Both the position numbers and the translations under genes were made by a program. This document shows positions 11,501-24,065 of a stretch of 64,000 bases of DNA, in pieces; position 1 is the first letter of the stretch, and every line of letters begins with the position of its first letter. The stretch is from Acanthosepion lycidas (Eukaryota; Mollusca; Cephalopoda; Sepiida; Sepiidae), in NCBI GenBank assembly GCA_963932145.1, contig OZ010573.1:26294325-26358324 (forward strand), in the 5' to 3' direction. The notes under the pieces are model-generated. The model was not told the origin of the DNA. It did not search any database and saw only the letters and a list, made by a program, of their open reading frames with translations.

Positions 11501-13050
11501 TATGATCACACCCCAGTCGTATGAGTCCAATGCCCGGTAGCACACGGTACACAGCCACGTAGCACATGGTTAATGGCCCAGTACAATATTGTCTGACCGG
11601 TAATTCATGGTACACTGCCCTATACTACATGGTCAATGGCCTGGTAACTCATCATCCACTGCCCAGTAGAACGAGTCTGGTAATTCATGGTACACTGCTC
11701 GTCGATGGCTAGATACGATATGGTCCAAGTTCCGTAGAACGTATCAACAGCCAGGTAGCACATGGTGCACAGAACCGTATAACTTGGTTGATGGCCAGGT
11801 ACAATAGGGTCCAGGTCTCGTTAAAGCATGTTCCACGGCACAGTAGAACGTGTCCACTGCCGCTAGCATATGTTACACAGCCTGGTCATCGTAACTCATG
11901 GTACACAGCCATGTACCAAATGGTCGATGTCCAGTGCAATATGGCTGAGTGCCCGGTAAATGATGTTCGACGAACAGGTATAATGTGTCCACGGCCCGGT
12001 AACACATGATACATAGCCACGTAACACATGGTCGTTGGCACGGTACAACTTCGTCCAAACCACGGTACCTGATGTTCCACGGCCCAGTAGAACGTGTTCG
12101 CGGCCCGGTAGTCCGGTAACTCATGGAACACTGCACTGTACAAGATGGCCTTCGACAGTATGGTCCAGGTCCCGGTAACTCGTGATCCACGGCTTAGTAT
12201 AACGTGTCCACGGGCCGGTAGCACATGGTACACCTCCCAGTACCACATAGTCGATGGCTCGGTACAATATGGTTCAAAGTCAGGTAACTCATGGAACACT
12301 GCCCTGTACCACATGGTCAATGGCCCGGTAGGATATGGTCCAGAACCCAGTAACTCATGGTAACTCATTGTCCACGGCCCATAAAACGTGTCCACGGCTT
12401 AGTAGTTCATGGTACACAACCCCGTACCACAAGGTTGTTGGACCGGTAAAATAGAGTCCAGGGCACGTTAACTCATGGTCTACCGCCCAGTAGAACGTCT
12501 CCACGGCCCGATAGCACATGGTATACAGTTCCGTACCACATGGTACACGTACAATATGATCTAGGGTACAGTATTTCATGATCCACGGCTAAGTAGAAAG
12601 TTTCCTCGGCCCGGTAGCACGTTGTACACTGCCCTGTACATGACGATTGATGGCCCGATATAATATGGTCCAGGGCCTGGTAACTCATGGTACACAGCCC
12701 TGTACCACATGGTAGATGTTCTGGTACAATATTGCCCAGGGTACTCTAACTTATTGCCCAGGGTCCAGTAGATCGTTTCCACGACCCGAATCCACGTGAT
12801 AAACAGTCCTTTATCACATGGTGGTTGGACCGGTACAATGTGATCCAGGGTTCGATAACTCATGGTTCACGTTCCAGTAGAACATGGTACACTTCCCCAT
12901 ACCACATTGTCGTTTTACCGGTAAATAGGGTCCAGGGCGAAGTAACACATTGTCTACAGCCCGGTAGCACATGGTTCACATCCCTGTACCACAGGTTTGT
13001 TGACCCGCTACAATACGAGCCAGGGCCCGATAACTCATGGTCCACGGCAT
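8587..13050. repeat. Degenerate satellite, 22-bp monomers in 109-bp higher-order units
   Basis: The monomer is about 22 bp, reading roughly CATGGTCCACGGCCCGGTAG. Five monomer variants succeed one another, distinguishable by cores such as TGGTCGATGGCCC, TATGGTCCAGGGCCC, GCCCAGTAGAACGTG, CGGTAGCACATGG and CAGCCCTGTACCACATGG. Equivalent sites recur at about 109-110 bp (for example 12088, 12198; 12382, 12491). Other intervals are near 178-184 bp, meaning extra or missing monomers. GC content is clearly above the rest of the window. Because the monomer is one more than a multiple of three and has few stop triplets, both strands show many overlapping open frames; these are not genes. A 713-bp unrelated block interrupts it at 8888-9600. 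Confidence 0.9.
8888..9600 (-). mobile_element. Fossil retroelement fragment with gag-like zinc knuckle
   Basis: A block without satellite monomers. On the minus strand it contains one CCHC zinc knuckle (CYKCGVPNHFSREC) of the kind found in the nucleocapsid part of gag in LTR retroelements. No protease, RT or integrase part is seen. It is short, broken and old-looking. Family within LTR elements cannot be told. Confidence 0.5.
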
Positions 13051-14629
13051 ACTGCAGAAGTAGTGGGAGTATTTAGGGCAAGATAACCTGACAGAATTAT
13101 TCAGGTTGGTTTTGAGTTATCATTCTCCTATGTAAAGGTACAATCTGCTCTGTTACTTGATTCAAATCTTCTCCGAAGCTAATAGTGGTAAATGTTGGAA
13201 ATGTCAGAATTTTAACTCGGGACGCTTGCCTTCCCTTTCACGCTGCAGTTAAGCGACCCGCACAAGCCACAGACGTTAGAAAGAATGGCGTCTGTATTTT
13301 GATTATTAAGCTCGAAATGGCTATCAAAAATCTTGGCATCATATCAGATTTTCCGCATGATATGCTTGGTATGACGTGGGCCCCTTTAGAAAGAACACAT
13401 TTCTATGTGGCATGTAAGAGTTGAAAGTCATTATGATCGGCATCCTTCTGTAAACAATAGCATTTTTATTTTTAATGGTCATGATCACAGTTGGAAATGA
13501 ACCTTAAATAAATGGAAATATTTATAGAATTTTTGTTTTCCCTCCACAGAATGATGGAGGTCTCTTTAGAAAACTGATATAACCACGTGGCATCTAGTTA
13601 ATGGCACCATTCTTTGGAAACAAAGTGCGCTTGTATTTTCAAGTGCTTGTGACAAAGTTGAAAATTGGTAGTCCAAATTGAAGATCTATGCAGAGTTCCT
13701 GCGGGCCAACTATGCAATTACCGAAGCCCTTTTAGAAAGATTTCCAAAAAAGATACATTTTTTTTCTGTACTATGTTGCGATATGAATTAGAATCTACAT
13801 TGAATAACGGTTTGTACTTCACATTTTGCATTTGTAGAAATGCTAACAAATTCCACTTTTTTGTGAAGTTCAGAACCAAATATTTTATGCAAAAAATTGC
13901 ATCCAAATAACGTAATAACTCTGAAAAAAAATGCATATACTTGAGTTTAAACTTCACACTATATTCTCCCAAACCTTTCTTGACGTAAAATCTTCAAGTT
14001 CTTTGACAGTTATTGAAACAGTTAGAACTTTCATAACCAGACAGCTGCAGAATTTGAAGTATTGCTTTTAGTGCTGTCTCACGACGCCTTCTGTCGCCAC
14101 AATAAATATTCATAACGGATCGATCTAAACGAATTCTGAAGGTTAAAATACTTTAAATGTTGATATTTTAAACTAAATCAATGGTTTTAGTGTTAAAAAC
14201 CCAACCTATTTGTCTCAGATTCAAGTGTTATTTGGTGATTCTTGTAGAGACTGTATTTGTTGAGGATTAACACTGCATCGGAGTCATTATTTTTTCTATC
14301 AAAAGAAGTTATCTGTTTAGCTTTATCCCGATTTGTGAATTAATGTTCGTTAGCTGTTTAAAAATCTGGCGGGATAAATTTTTGAACAGACTTTTTAGTA
14401 TGAAATTATGAGGCGAAATAAGTTTTTACTTGATTTACCGTAATTTGCAGTGTATTACTTCACCTGGCGTACAAGTCAACCGCAAGAGTTTTAGCTCAAA
14501 ATTCTGACTTAGGCCAATACCTACCGTATAGATCGACGCTCAAACGTACGGAAGGCTACTAGTGGCGCTAAACTTAGGCCAATCGGTAAATAAAGTTAAG
14601 CTACAGTATACGATAATCTATCTTAAAAC
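13051..14629. other. No gene seen
   Basis: AT-rich. Two stretches, 13375-13450 and 13560-13640, share blocks such as CTTTAGAAA and GTGGCAT, suggesting a diverged local repeat. No coding signal. Confidence 0.45.
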
Positions 14630-14631
14630 TA

Positions 14632-14733
14632 TTAGGTTGGTGCAAAAATAATGACGTAATAATGTCGTTTTTTGAAGTTAAAAAATACATCAAAAAACGA
14701 CATTATTACGTCATTGTTTTTGCACCAACCAAC
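14632..14733. mobile_element. MADE1-like mariner MITE, long form
   Basis: A 102-bp palindrome. The left end is TTAGGTTGGTGCAAAAATAA; the right end is its inverted match, ending TTTTTGCACCAACCAAC. TA target duplications flank it at 14630-14631 and 14734-14735. Arms of about 45 bp include AATGACGTAATAATGTCG. The terminal sequence is the one shared by human MADE1 and Hsmar1-type mariners (established knowledge); the internal part is different. It is non-coding and needs a transposase in trans. Confidence 0.9.
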
Positions 14734-14735
14734 TA

Positions 14736-15375
14736 TATAAATTCACACGCTAGCTAGTTAAATGACGCTTCCGTCAGTGTTTACAATTAGTGTATCAGTA
14801 TTTGGATGCGATATGTGTACTGTCACTTTGATAGGATACAGAATTTATATTACTATTTTATTATTTTACATCAATTTCTGTGTTAATATATTCACCAAAC
14901 ACAAGTTTTAGTGGGATATATTTGTGTCAGCCTTACACAGTAAGGGGTGTACAGTTAGGAGCGCTGTCCCACTTGTATAAAACTCTGTGGTGAAGGTTTG
15001 CATTTTATACCCGCCACATAAGTCGATCCCTAGTTTTTTAAATATTTTTTCGGCTTGAAAACTCGACTTGTGCGTCTCAATTTCCGGTCGTTTTAAAATA
15101 ATAATGTAAGATCGATTAAATTTTAAAACCAAAACTTTATATTTCATTTAGCTAGCAACAGTTTGAGCATGTCAAATTCCAAAATTCTTTTTTATTGATC
15201 GGTTTTAAACATTCATGGAAGCAGCACCAAGCGTTGTGAGGCGCGATGCAAAAAAAGTAAAGTTCCGACATTTAAATATAAGGAAACAGTCTTGAACATT
15301 AACAGGAATACGCTGAAGTCAATTTTAAATATGTTGATAACATCGTACTAAATAACTCATTTTCTGTTACAATTC
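14736..15375. other. No gene seen
   Basis: AT-rich spacer. The minus-strand frames at 14908-15147 and 15299-15484 have no recognisable motif; the latter overlaps the start of the composite repeat. Confidence 0.45.
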
Positions 15376-15379
15376 CAAA

Positions 15380-15800
15380 CGTATTTGTATCCTGGGTAAA
15401 ACGATAAACTACATCCTCTTCCTGGGTAAGGCGATAAACTATGTCTAACAGCAAGAGCTCCGATCTAGAGGTTTTAAGGAGCATAGAACCACCTCTTAAT
15501 TGTAGGTGTTCCTAGGTACACCCAGACCTGTGGTGGTAGCACCTGTCAGGGTCCCAACTATGAGCAAACAGTTAACCCCTAAACTGGGATTATAACACTA
15601 TGAAAGTGTAAAAATAGGTTTTAATACCAGCAATAATTTTTTGAGGAAAAAGTATTAATAGCAATACACTTTTGAAGAAAAAATATTACCAGCAATGCAT
15701 TTTTGAAGACAAAAAATATTACCAGTAATAAAAATATTGTCAGCATAAAATAACCCATTGAGGTGTTGATATGCCGTAAAACAAACCAAACCAAATCAAA
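15380..15800 (+). repeat. Composite repeat C, copy A
   Basis: Parts in order: two head units of about 30 bp (CCTGGGTAAAACGATAAACT); an AGCAAGAGCTCCGATCTAGAG segment (here split by drift) running on to GGTGGTAGCACCTGTCAGGG; four 31-bp units of the type ATTACCAGCAATGCATTTTT; and a tail GTCAGCATAAAATAACCC, TTGATATGCCGTAAAAC, (AACC/CAAA)n. The same order is present at 31830 and, inverted, at 16690. No coding capacity. Class unknown. Confidence 0.75.
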
Positions 15801-16004
15801 CAAATGGCAAGTGTGAAACTGTGTTTACGCAATTGATAAAAACATAAAAGATTTACCGCATTTAGGACCATAGAGTCATTGTGATCTCCAAGATCCTTTT
15901 GTTAGCTGCATAAAGTATCTACTTCGCCACGGCTACATACGATTTTTGAATTCAGAGTTGTTCTTCTCCTAGACTGGTTGCCAACCAAAACTGAAGAAAT
16001 CAGT

Positions 16005-16148
16005 GTGCCCTACTATAGGAGAGAGATGTATTCATATCTTTCCCAAGGGTATTTGTGAGTAAGTGAGTGAAACGAACTCAAGTGAAAATCGAACTCGGTT
16101 CTCCAATTTCACATTCTGACTCGCTATGCTTTACACCACCTGCACATC
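16005..16148 (-). mobile_element. tRNA-derived SINE, family S1
   Basis: Minus strand: GGTGGTGTAAAGCATAGCGA head, AACCGAGTTCGATTTTCAC as the B-box region, then CTTACTCACAAATACCC and GGAAAGATATGAATAC body blocks. It abuts an R6 repeat without a gap, so either R6 is the target or the two travel together. Confidence 0.6.
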
Positions 16149-16149
16149 C

Positions 16150-16400
16150 AAAACAAGGCGATAAAAGTCACTAAGATGCAAGGGGTTGCCGAGACTAAAA
16201 GAAATAGAGATGGCAACAGGATTCAAGATGACGACTGATGTTGCATTTAAATTTTTGAAAATCGTAGTGGACAGGAAAGCAAGGAGCCGGAAAAGAATCT
16301 GAGAAGCGAGAAGTGCGAGAGAAGAAATTATCAATATTTAATTTATGTGAAATTATGAGACCTAACTGCCAATCTAGTACTGCCACTTCGTCATACCGAG
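16150..16400 (-). repeat. Dispersed 250-bp repeat R6, copy 3
   Basis: Read on the minus strand it gives GGCAGTACTAGATTGGCAGT, TAATTTCTTCTCTCGC, TTTTCCGGCTCCTTGCTTTC and the right end TTGCATCTTAGTGACTTTTA, matching the two copies near 3.5-4.2 kb. Confidence 0.7.
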
Positions 16401-16634
16401 GTACCAAAGATCATCAGAACAATTTCGTGGATACACGTATTTGAGTAGACATCATGTTTTTATGTATTTTAAACTGCGTTAATTACGTCTACTGGTCTTC
16501 ACACGCAATAGATTTAATAAGTGTTACATATGCTCATGGACTTTCGAGATGTGGGTTTTTGTGAAGATTGGCACGAAAAGATTTGCAGTCTTTAAAAAAG
16601 GGTAACTGAGCCTTTCTGAGTTGTAAAGCTCAGT

Positions 16635-17250
<616 letters not shown>

Positions 17251-17785
17251 TTTTTTTTGCGCAGTCCTGTAGACGTAATTCAAACTGTTTAAAATAATTT
17301 TTTAAACAAAGAAAGAAAAGAAGATAGTTCGTCTACTCAAATATGTGTACCGGTAAAAATAACGTTTTGAGTATTAGGGGAGGGCAATGAGTGAATCAAT
17401 GAAAAAAAATACAGGATTTATAGCTGAAAACTTGCTCTATCCAACGGTATTATTGTGTGTTCTCTGTATTCTTGGAAGTATATGAGATTTTACCATTTGA
17501 AGCTTTACCCGTACGGGTGTCTGTGTGGTAAGCGCCACAGTGTTCTTGAGACGAGCGAAGAATGGTGTAACTCTGTTGTATGGCTTGTGGCAAAGATGGC
17601 AAGAAGACATTCAAATTGGCCATTTACAAAAGATAAGAACGGTGAATGGGTTTAAGTCTTCTTCTGATCCCACTCGCCGCCTTTTTCTTTCTCCGCATAT
17701 GAAGTGTGAATGAAATGTTTATCCAGACTAATGAGAATTTTGTTAGTTTTTCTTCCTCCACTCATCATTTATTGCCTTGGGGTTT
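17251..17785. other. No gene seen
   Basis: AT-rich. Frames at 17455-17655 and 17525-17713 overlap each other and have no recognisable motif. Confidence 0.45.
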
Positions 17786-17786
17786 T

Positions 17787-17808
17787 CTTCTTCTTCTTCT
17801 TCTTCTTC

Positions 17809-17846
<38 letters not shown>

Positions 17847-17850
17847 TGTG
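17787..17850. repeat. (TTC)n-(TTA)n microsatellite
   Basis: About 25 bp of TTC followed by about 40 bp of TTA. Confidence 0.9.
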
Positions 17851-17949
17851 TATGTTATGTTTCCTTCTTTCTATCCTATAGAGCCGGTTCCAAATTATGG
17901 TACTTAGGCCCTATAGAAATATTGTTATTTAACTGATAGCACTTTTCTT

Positions 17950-18088
17950 AATATAGTTATTTTCCAAGCGTAGCTTAGATGTGGCACAAGGCCGTAAGTA
18001 TGGGGCACTCAGTGAGGATCGAACTCACATTCGTAATTGTTCTAGCAAGACAAGCTTGATAACCATTACATCGCCTCGGGCTGCCCCA
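17950..18088 (-). mobile_element. tRNA-derived SINE, family S2
   Basis: Minus strand: head with GGCGATGTAATGGTTATCAA (A-box region) and GTGAGTTCGATCCTCACT (B box in a perfect T stem), closing with GTGCCCCATAC. The body CCACATCTAAGCTACGCTTG follows. The copy at 55880 shares head and body. It lies just downstream of the LINE below, in the same orientation. Confidence 0.7.
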
Positions 18089-18089
18089 C

Positions 18090-19530
18090 TTTTCATAGTA
18101 TATGGGATGTTCCTAGTATGGCGATCTTCTGGGCAATATGTATGTTAATGTTACCTTGGACACTGTTAGTAAAATTGTCTATTCTTTTTCTCATGAGGTC
18201 CAGAGCTCCGATTACTATTGGTACAATCTCAGTCTTCATTCTCCGCGTCCTGTTAATCTCGATCACCAGGTCCTTGTATCTGTGCAATGTCTCGATAATT
18301 GTCATGGAGGTGTTTCTCTCAGATGGTTACTGCTCTGTCAATAAGCATAAACTGCCTGAATTTCTTGTCTTTTATGATAATATCAGGTCTGTTGGCTTTT
18401 ATTTTCCTGTCATTTTAACTTAGCGTGTCACAGAGGATAGTTACATCGCTATTTTGGGTAACAGTGTTTGGTTGGTGCTCATACCATCTCTCAGTGGTTT
18501 CGATTTTGTGCTTCTTGCATATCGTCCAGTGTACATATCTCGCTACCTTGTTATGTCTGTGGATATATTCATTTTTTGCTAGTTCCGGACATCCTGAGAT
18601 AATATGGTCGACAGTTTCATCATATTTTTCCGCAGATCCTGCATTTCAGGTTAGTTCCATCTTTGATTATGTGACAGTGATAGGATCTGGTTTGCGTGGC
18701 TTTGATCCTGTGTCGCAGTAATTAGGCTTTCTATTTCAGTTCTCAGCCCGGTGTCTCCTCAGCCACTGATGTGTTTTCTGTTGGTTCACATCAACTTCTT
18801 TCGTACTTTTTAGCTATTTGCTATGCAACGCCTTGTCCTCCTTGTTTTTTGTAATTCAATTTCACCAAGATGTTATGCTTTCTGCTTTACTCATTTGGCA
18901 TAAATGACATCCACTTCGTTTTTTGTTGGTAGGATTTCAGGTATATTTAGCTGTTTCTTGGAGAGTGCAGCTTCTTTGTTGATGAAGTGGATTTGCTGTT
19001 TTACTATTTGTAGGAGAGGGTCATCGGTTTTTATGACGGAGTCTTCCAGTCCGATTGTTGTAGTTTTTAGGGTTAGTTCAAGTTGGAGTAGACATCGATC
19101 TTCTAAAGCTCTTGGTAACTACAGCCTATCAACATCTCATTTCGGGTGGTGTTTCCTCATTTGGGTAAGCGTTTTTCTTGTCATGGCGTCCAATCTTTTA
19201 ATGTCATTCATCTTCCATCTAATAATGTTGAAGCTGTATGTTACAACGTGTATAGCTAAGGTGTTGATCGCCTTCATTTTATTGGCCCCATTAGGTACGC
19301 TTTCTAGTATCAAACGCACTCTCCTATAATATTCTCGGATGCTTTCGAGTGCTATGTTATGTATTCTTTTTTTTTCCCTGATGATGGCACACCTGACATT
19401 GGCTAGTATGTTTGCATCGATGTTTCGTCCATTTGAGTGATGTTTTTCTCGCAGGATATTATAGGTGACTTTGGTCGTTGTCGGCTTTATAATAGCAGTG
19501 TAAAATGCCATCATTAATTCAATATACTTT
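18090..19530 (-). mobile_element. R2/R4-type non-LTR retrotransposon, 3' part
   Basis: Minus-strand frames give, in order: a block ending INTLAIHVVTYSFNIIRWKM and KTLTQMRKHHPK (19137-19514), the thumb region of this family; a zinc-knuckle region KCRIC then, after a one-base frame change at an A run, DETVDHIISGCPELAK (about 18590-18650) and YIHRHNKVARYVHW; and a C-terminal block MKTEIVPIVIGALDLM (18093-18305). These C-terminal features are typical of R2-like LINEs in molluscs and other invertebrates (from memory). The RT catalytic core is absent. About 50 residues upstream of the thumb do not fit an RT palm, so an internal deletion or chimera is likely. Broken and inactive. Confidence 0.75.
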
Positions 19531-19604
19531 CCCCTAGACCATTTATTTATTATTCTTTTGGGGGGATTTTATAAATAAATATATACGGCCTCTGTGAGGA
19601 CTGT

Positions 19605-19705
19605 CCTCGGAGTGGTTTTCCTCTAGTTCTCGTTGGTTAGAGTTTTTTTTTCCCAATTGCAGACGTTTCGATTCCAGTCTGGTTCCTCACTGGGGATCGC
19701 ATTCC
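19605..19705 (+). mobile_element. Possible tRNA-like SINE head
   Basis: TAGTTCTCGTTGGTTAGAG resembles an A box, and ACGTTTCGATTCCAGTCTGG resembles a B box in a T arm, about 45 bp apart. No second copy was found in the window, so this is weaker than the other SINE calls. Confidence 0.35.
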
Positions 19706-19709
19706 TTGT

Positions 19710-20115
19710 TGACCCGCATAACGACCGATGGACTATATTTTTCGTTGTGTCAGCATTATAGTTCGTATTTACCCATATCATGGTGGGCCATAAACGTTCA
19801 GGGCACCAGGCCTACTCCTGCTATTTTTTTTTTTAACTATTGCTATTATTAACAACAACGGTAAAACCTTAATTTATAAACGTTTGGAACCTAAGAAGAC
19901 ACGGCGTACTTCATGAAACACCGATATAACGGAATTTTCTTTGACTCTTTCTCTTTTTCTCTCCTATGAAAGTTTATTGAAATCTCCCTAATCCTGTTAT
20001 TACACGTCTATATTTTACCCATAAAAACAATTAATATATAGATACCAATAATATTTAAAGTAAAGTTTATTATAAGTGTTTATATTGTATGGGATATAAA
20101 ATAAAAATTGTATAT
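19710..20115. other. No gene seen
   Basis: AT-rich spacer without recognisable repeats. Confidence 0.4.
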
Positions 20116-20119
20116 AAAT

Positions 20120-20234
20120 TATTAATATTATTATTATTGTTATTCTTTTTCTTCTTCTTTTTCCTTTTCTTCTTCTCCTCCTCCTAAATCTCTTCATTCA
20201 TCATCATCATCATCATCATCTTCTTCTTCTTCTT

Positions 20235-20265
<31 letters not shown>

Positions 20266-20435
20266 TTATTATTATTATTATTATTATTATTCGACTTCTT
20301 TTCTTTCTCCTTCTCCTCCTCATCCACCTTCTTTCTCTTCTTGTCCTCTCTCTTCTATTTCTTCTTCCTTTACTTTTTCTCCCCTTTTTCTTATACTTCT
20401 TTCCATTCTTCACCATCTTCTTCTTCTTCTTCTAC

Positions 20436-20485
<50 letters not shown>

Positions 20486-20700
20486 TTCTTTCTCCTTTTC
20501 CTCCTCATCCACCTTCTTTCTCTTCTTGTTCTCTCCCTTCTATTTCTTCTTTCTTTACTTCTTCTCCCCCTTGTTCTTCTCGTACTTCGTTTCCATCTCC
20601 TTCTTCATTTTGTTGTTGTTGTTGTTATTATTATTATTTTACTTCTTCTTTTCCTTCTCCTCTCCTCCCTTCTTCTCTTTGCTTAATAATCAGCCCCTCA
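20120..20700. repeat. Pyrimidine-rich TTC/TTA array with a 185-bp tandem duplication
   Basis: Blocks of (TTC)n and (TTA)n alternate with complex pyrimidine sequence. The stretch from TTCTTTCTCC at 20301 is repeated from 20486 with few differences over about 100 bp (CCTCATCCACCTTCTTTCTC in both), giving a 185-bp period. Ser/Tyr/Leu-rich open frames here are artefacts of composition. Confidence 0.85.
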
Positions 20701-21225
20701 TTTTTATTCATTTGTAACCCTTAATTCTTTTTTCTCAATTTCCTTCTCCTCGCTCTCTCCCACCTCCCCTCTTATTGAACCTTATTTTCTCACTTTTCCC
20801 ATTCCAGCATCTTCATAATTCTATTTGCTTTTTCATGCACCACAGATCAAGTTTTTCGCATATGTCCAGACATAATACCCAGCCAAATAATGAAAGGAAA
20901 TAAAATGTGGGTAGGGGGTTGAAATAATTAAGGAATAATGAAGTCACGTGCCTGGAGAGAATCGAAACGAGGCTACGGGGTGCAAAGTTTTGGATGGGCA
21001 ATGGGATCAATACTTAAAAATGAATAACGTTTTCTTTTTTTTTCTTTTTCTCCCCCCCCCCTATCTTTTTTTTGGGGTGGGGGGAATTCTGTAAAGATGT
21101 GACTCACAGATACAAAAACCCGGTGAAGTCAGCCGTTTGTTAACTCGGAACAACTGCAATGGATTCGGATATCCGATTATCTGCCTGAAGAGATTTCTTA
21201 AAATTACACACCTTCTACCTCTCTC

Positions 21226-21229
<4 letters not shown>

Positions 21230-21291
<62 letters not shown>
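21230..21291. repeat. (CA)n microsatellite
   Basis: About 60 bp of uninterrupted CA. Confidence 0.95.
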
Positions 21292-21293
<2 letters not shown>

Positions 21294-21806
21294 TCTCTTT
21301 CTCTTGCACTCTTGAGTAGAGAGTGTATGTGCCCTCGCTGAATTTGCGTATAATGATTATGTCACTGTAGAAATTTTAAAGTAAGTTGATCTATGGTTTA
21401 TTTATTGTTCGTCTGTCTACACTTGGTCTTGTGTGCGAACATCTGTTATCCTTAAGTGAAAGCGTTTTTTTTTTATTATTATTATTCTGATTTTGTTCTG
21501 TACATAGGAATTGCTGAACTATGAAATAAGATAAACTATACCGAAATAAATTTAGCAATACTCACTTTTTTCCCGACAATTTACAATACATTTTTCCTAA
21601 GTTTCTATGCAATTCTATCTATTTATTATAAATTATTTGCAGTGCATTAACATTGTACATTATTATTATGCTAGTGTACCCGTACCGTTAAAATGACAGC
21701 CATTGTTAGAAAGTTTTAATAGTGAGCAATAAAACAAAAGTCTTGAAACAATGTATTCAGATTCAATAAAAGGGAAGATAAAGAATTCAAAACTAAAATA
21801 GAGAAT

Positions 21807-22110
21807 CATTGAACCGTTTAATTAATCCGTTACCGTTATGATTCATTGATTATACAAATCGCCTTTTTGCTCAATATCTTTTCAGGTTAAAAATTTTATG
21901 TGTTCAGTATAACAGTAAAATGGAAATATCTCTTGGAAGAAAAAGATTAGAAACAGAACGACAAAGATGGCGACGACAAAGCCTCTTTCAAATTGAAGCA
22001 AGAGGATCACTTAACAGACAAATATATTTGATGCCACATATGAAAGGCTTGAACAAATAAGACTGTAATTTAAGAAGTGTGGGAGCAAAGGATTAATTAA
22101 ACGGTTCATT
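21807..22110. mobile_element. Possible small inverted-repeat element
   Basis: The left end CATTGAACCGTTTAATTAAT and the right end ATTAATTAAACGGTTCATTT are inverted copies over about 20 bp, about 300 bp apart. No transposase inside. Superfamily not assigned and no clear target duplication. Confidence 0.4.
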
Positions 22111-22729
22111 TTGCTCTTGAAATAATTGTGTCTAAATGCAGATAAATATTTTATTTGTATAGATTATTAAAACGACTAAGGGATGTAAAGACTCATAAAT
22201 TTGCATAATTTAAGTTGATTTACCTCACTTCCCACGACAGAGGGGACAGGAAATATATGGATAAATACACGTTGATAATTATTATATGGTTTGATATTTA
22301 TTTATATTCCAGGCCTACTAAGGAGGTCCTCATAGTTTGACGGTCTTGTGTGCTACAAGCAAGGTATGACTTGAGAATGAAGAAAACATATACATAGAAA
22401 TAACCCATTATATCAAGCAATTAACTAAGCAACTTGAGGCCTGAAAGTCTCGTTTTGCTAAGCAAACTGATGGCTCACCCTGACAAGGTGCTTATTAAAA
22501 AAGGTGTGTATATCTTTTCACATCTTCTTGATGTCTGGTGAAAATGTGATCCTTGGTAAAAAATAAAAAATAAAACAGAAAATTATAGAATTTGAAATCC
22601 TTTATTCAAACACTATCACAAAATACTAGGGTTAGAAAATAGGACTCCATCCAAAACGTTTATAAGATACCATAAACGAGTATTGAAATATTCCCAACTC
22701 CACCACCAAAAATAGCAATCAGAACAATG

Positions 22730-23280
22730 TAAATGGCCTGATATAACTCAAAATAAACGTTCAAATAAATTAGCATCGTTTTCCTATTTGTCTTTTCTTG
22801 TAGAGCCAGACCAATGTTGTTGCTATCGGTACCCCTACAATCACATGCATGCTGTTAAACACGTAAGACCATGTTTCCGGCAAGAGCAGGTGTTTGTGCT
22901 GCAAGAACTCTTGGACGCAATCTGGCACTAACAACGCTCAATCCTCAGTAGTTTCTCATGAGCAGGATATAGATTAGCAAGAGCTGGTGTTAAAGTACCA
23001 TTTTTCGTTTCCTATTTCCCCATTTCTGACCGTTGTTCAGTAAGAGACAGTCTTTCAGGATATAACTTCTTTGTTGATGTTGCGGCATTACCCCCCCCCC
23101 CCATATACTTGATGTATCTGATGGCGTCCGATGTATCGCCTGGTCTTCCTCCTCATATTGACAAAAATTTGCAACTTGAGCAAGAGAAGCAGTTACATCA
23201 GCTAAAGTAACGCAACAAGAATGGATCTCCTTTGATTTATGAATAAACCTGATTATCTCACATTCATTTCCCACGACCAA
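22730..23280 (-). pseudogene. Tandem duplicate of the cysteine-rich 3' part
   Basis: ATATAACTCAAAATAAACGT at 22740 matches ATATAACTCAAAATAAGCGT at 23300, and the following 170 bp match closely, including CATGTTTCCGGCAAGAGCA. The minus strand encodes CSTNTCSCRKHGLTCLTAC here. A run of about 12 C/G lies at 23091-23102 inside it. The two copies differ by several small indels, so the duplication is not very recent. Confidence 0.65.
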
Positions 23281-24065
23281 ATACAGCTGTAAATGACCTG
23301 ATATAACTCAAAATAAGCGTTCAAATAAATTAGCATCTTCTTTCCATTCGTCCTCTTCTTGTAGAGCCAGACTAATGTTATTTTCATCTGTGCCCCAACA
23401 ATCACTGCATGCCGTTACGCACGTGAGACCATATTTCCGGCAAGAGCATATGTTTGGGCTGTGTTGCAAGGGCTCTTGGACAAAGTTTTGCAAATAAAAC
23501 GCACAAACTTCAATAATTCCTCAGGAGCAGGATCTAGATCGGTAAGAACTGGGTCTAAAATACCGTTTTTCATTTCCCAACCCCAGTTGCAAGGATCAAG
23601 TTGGCAATGTCCTAAAGTCTTTCAAATCATAACTTGAAGATGGACATAGAAACTGTGGAACAAAGCGGACCGTTCAACTGGAAGCAGTCTATCAGGCTGT
23701 AACTTCTTCGCTGAATATTGCGGCATACTCCATATATTTCATGTATCTGAGGGAGTCCAATGTATCGCCTGGTTTCCCTCCATACATAATGACAAAAATC
23801 TGTGACCCTGTAGATGCAACTTGGACAGGAGAAGCAGTTGCATCAGCTAAAGTAGCGCAAAAAAACTGAATCTTCTTTGATTTATGAATAAACCTATCTC
23901 ACATTTCCCACGCCCAAATACAGCTGACGTTAAGTCACATCAACACCCCAGGCGTGGATGACTGACAAAGTTTTGAAGAACTTAAGAGTTTGTCTTCTCT
24001 GCGATTTCACGGGTGCTGAACAGTTTCATCTTTCCACGAGACCTCTTTCCCTCGAAACGCATATA

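Noticed and set aside
8587-13050. Many overlapping frames of 60-169 codons with repeated motifs such as YRAVDTFYWAVDHELPG
   Set aside because: Both strands and all phases are open because the 22-bp monomer has few stop triplets; the frame shifts with every monomer.
23091-23102. Run of about 12 C as a biological signal
   Set aside because: More likely slippage in a dead gene copy or a sequencing artefact.
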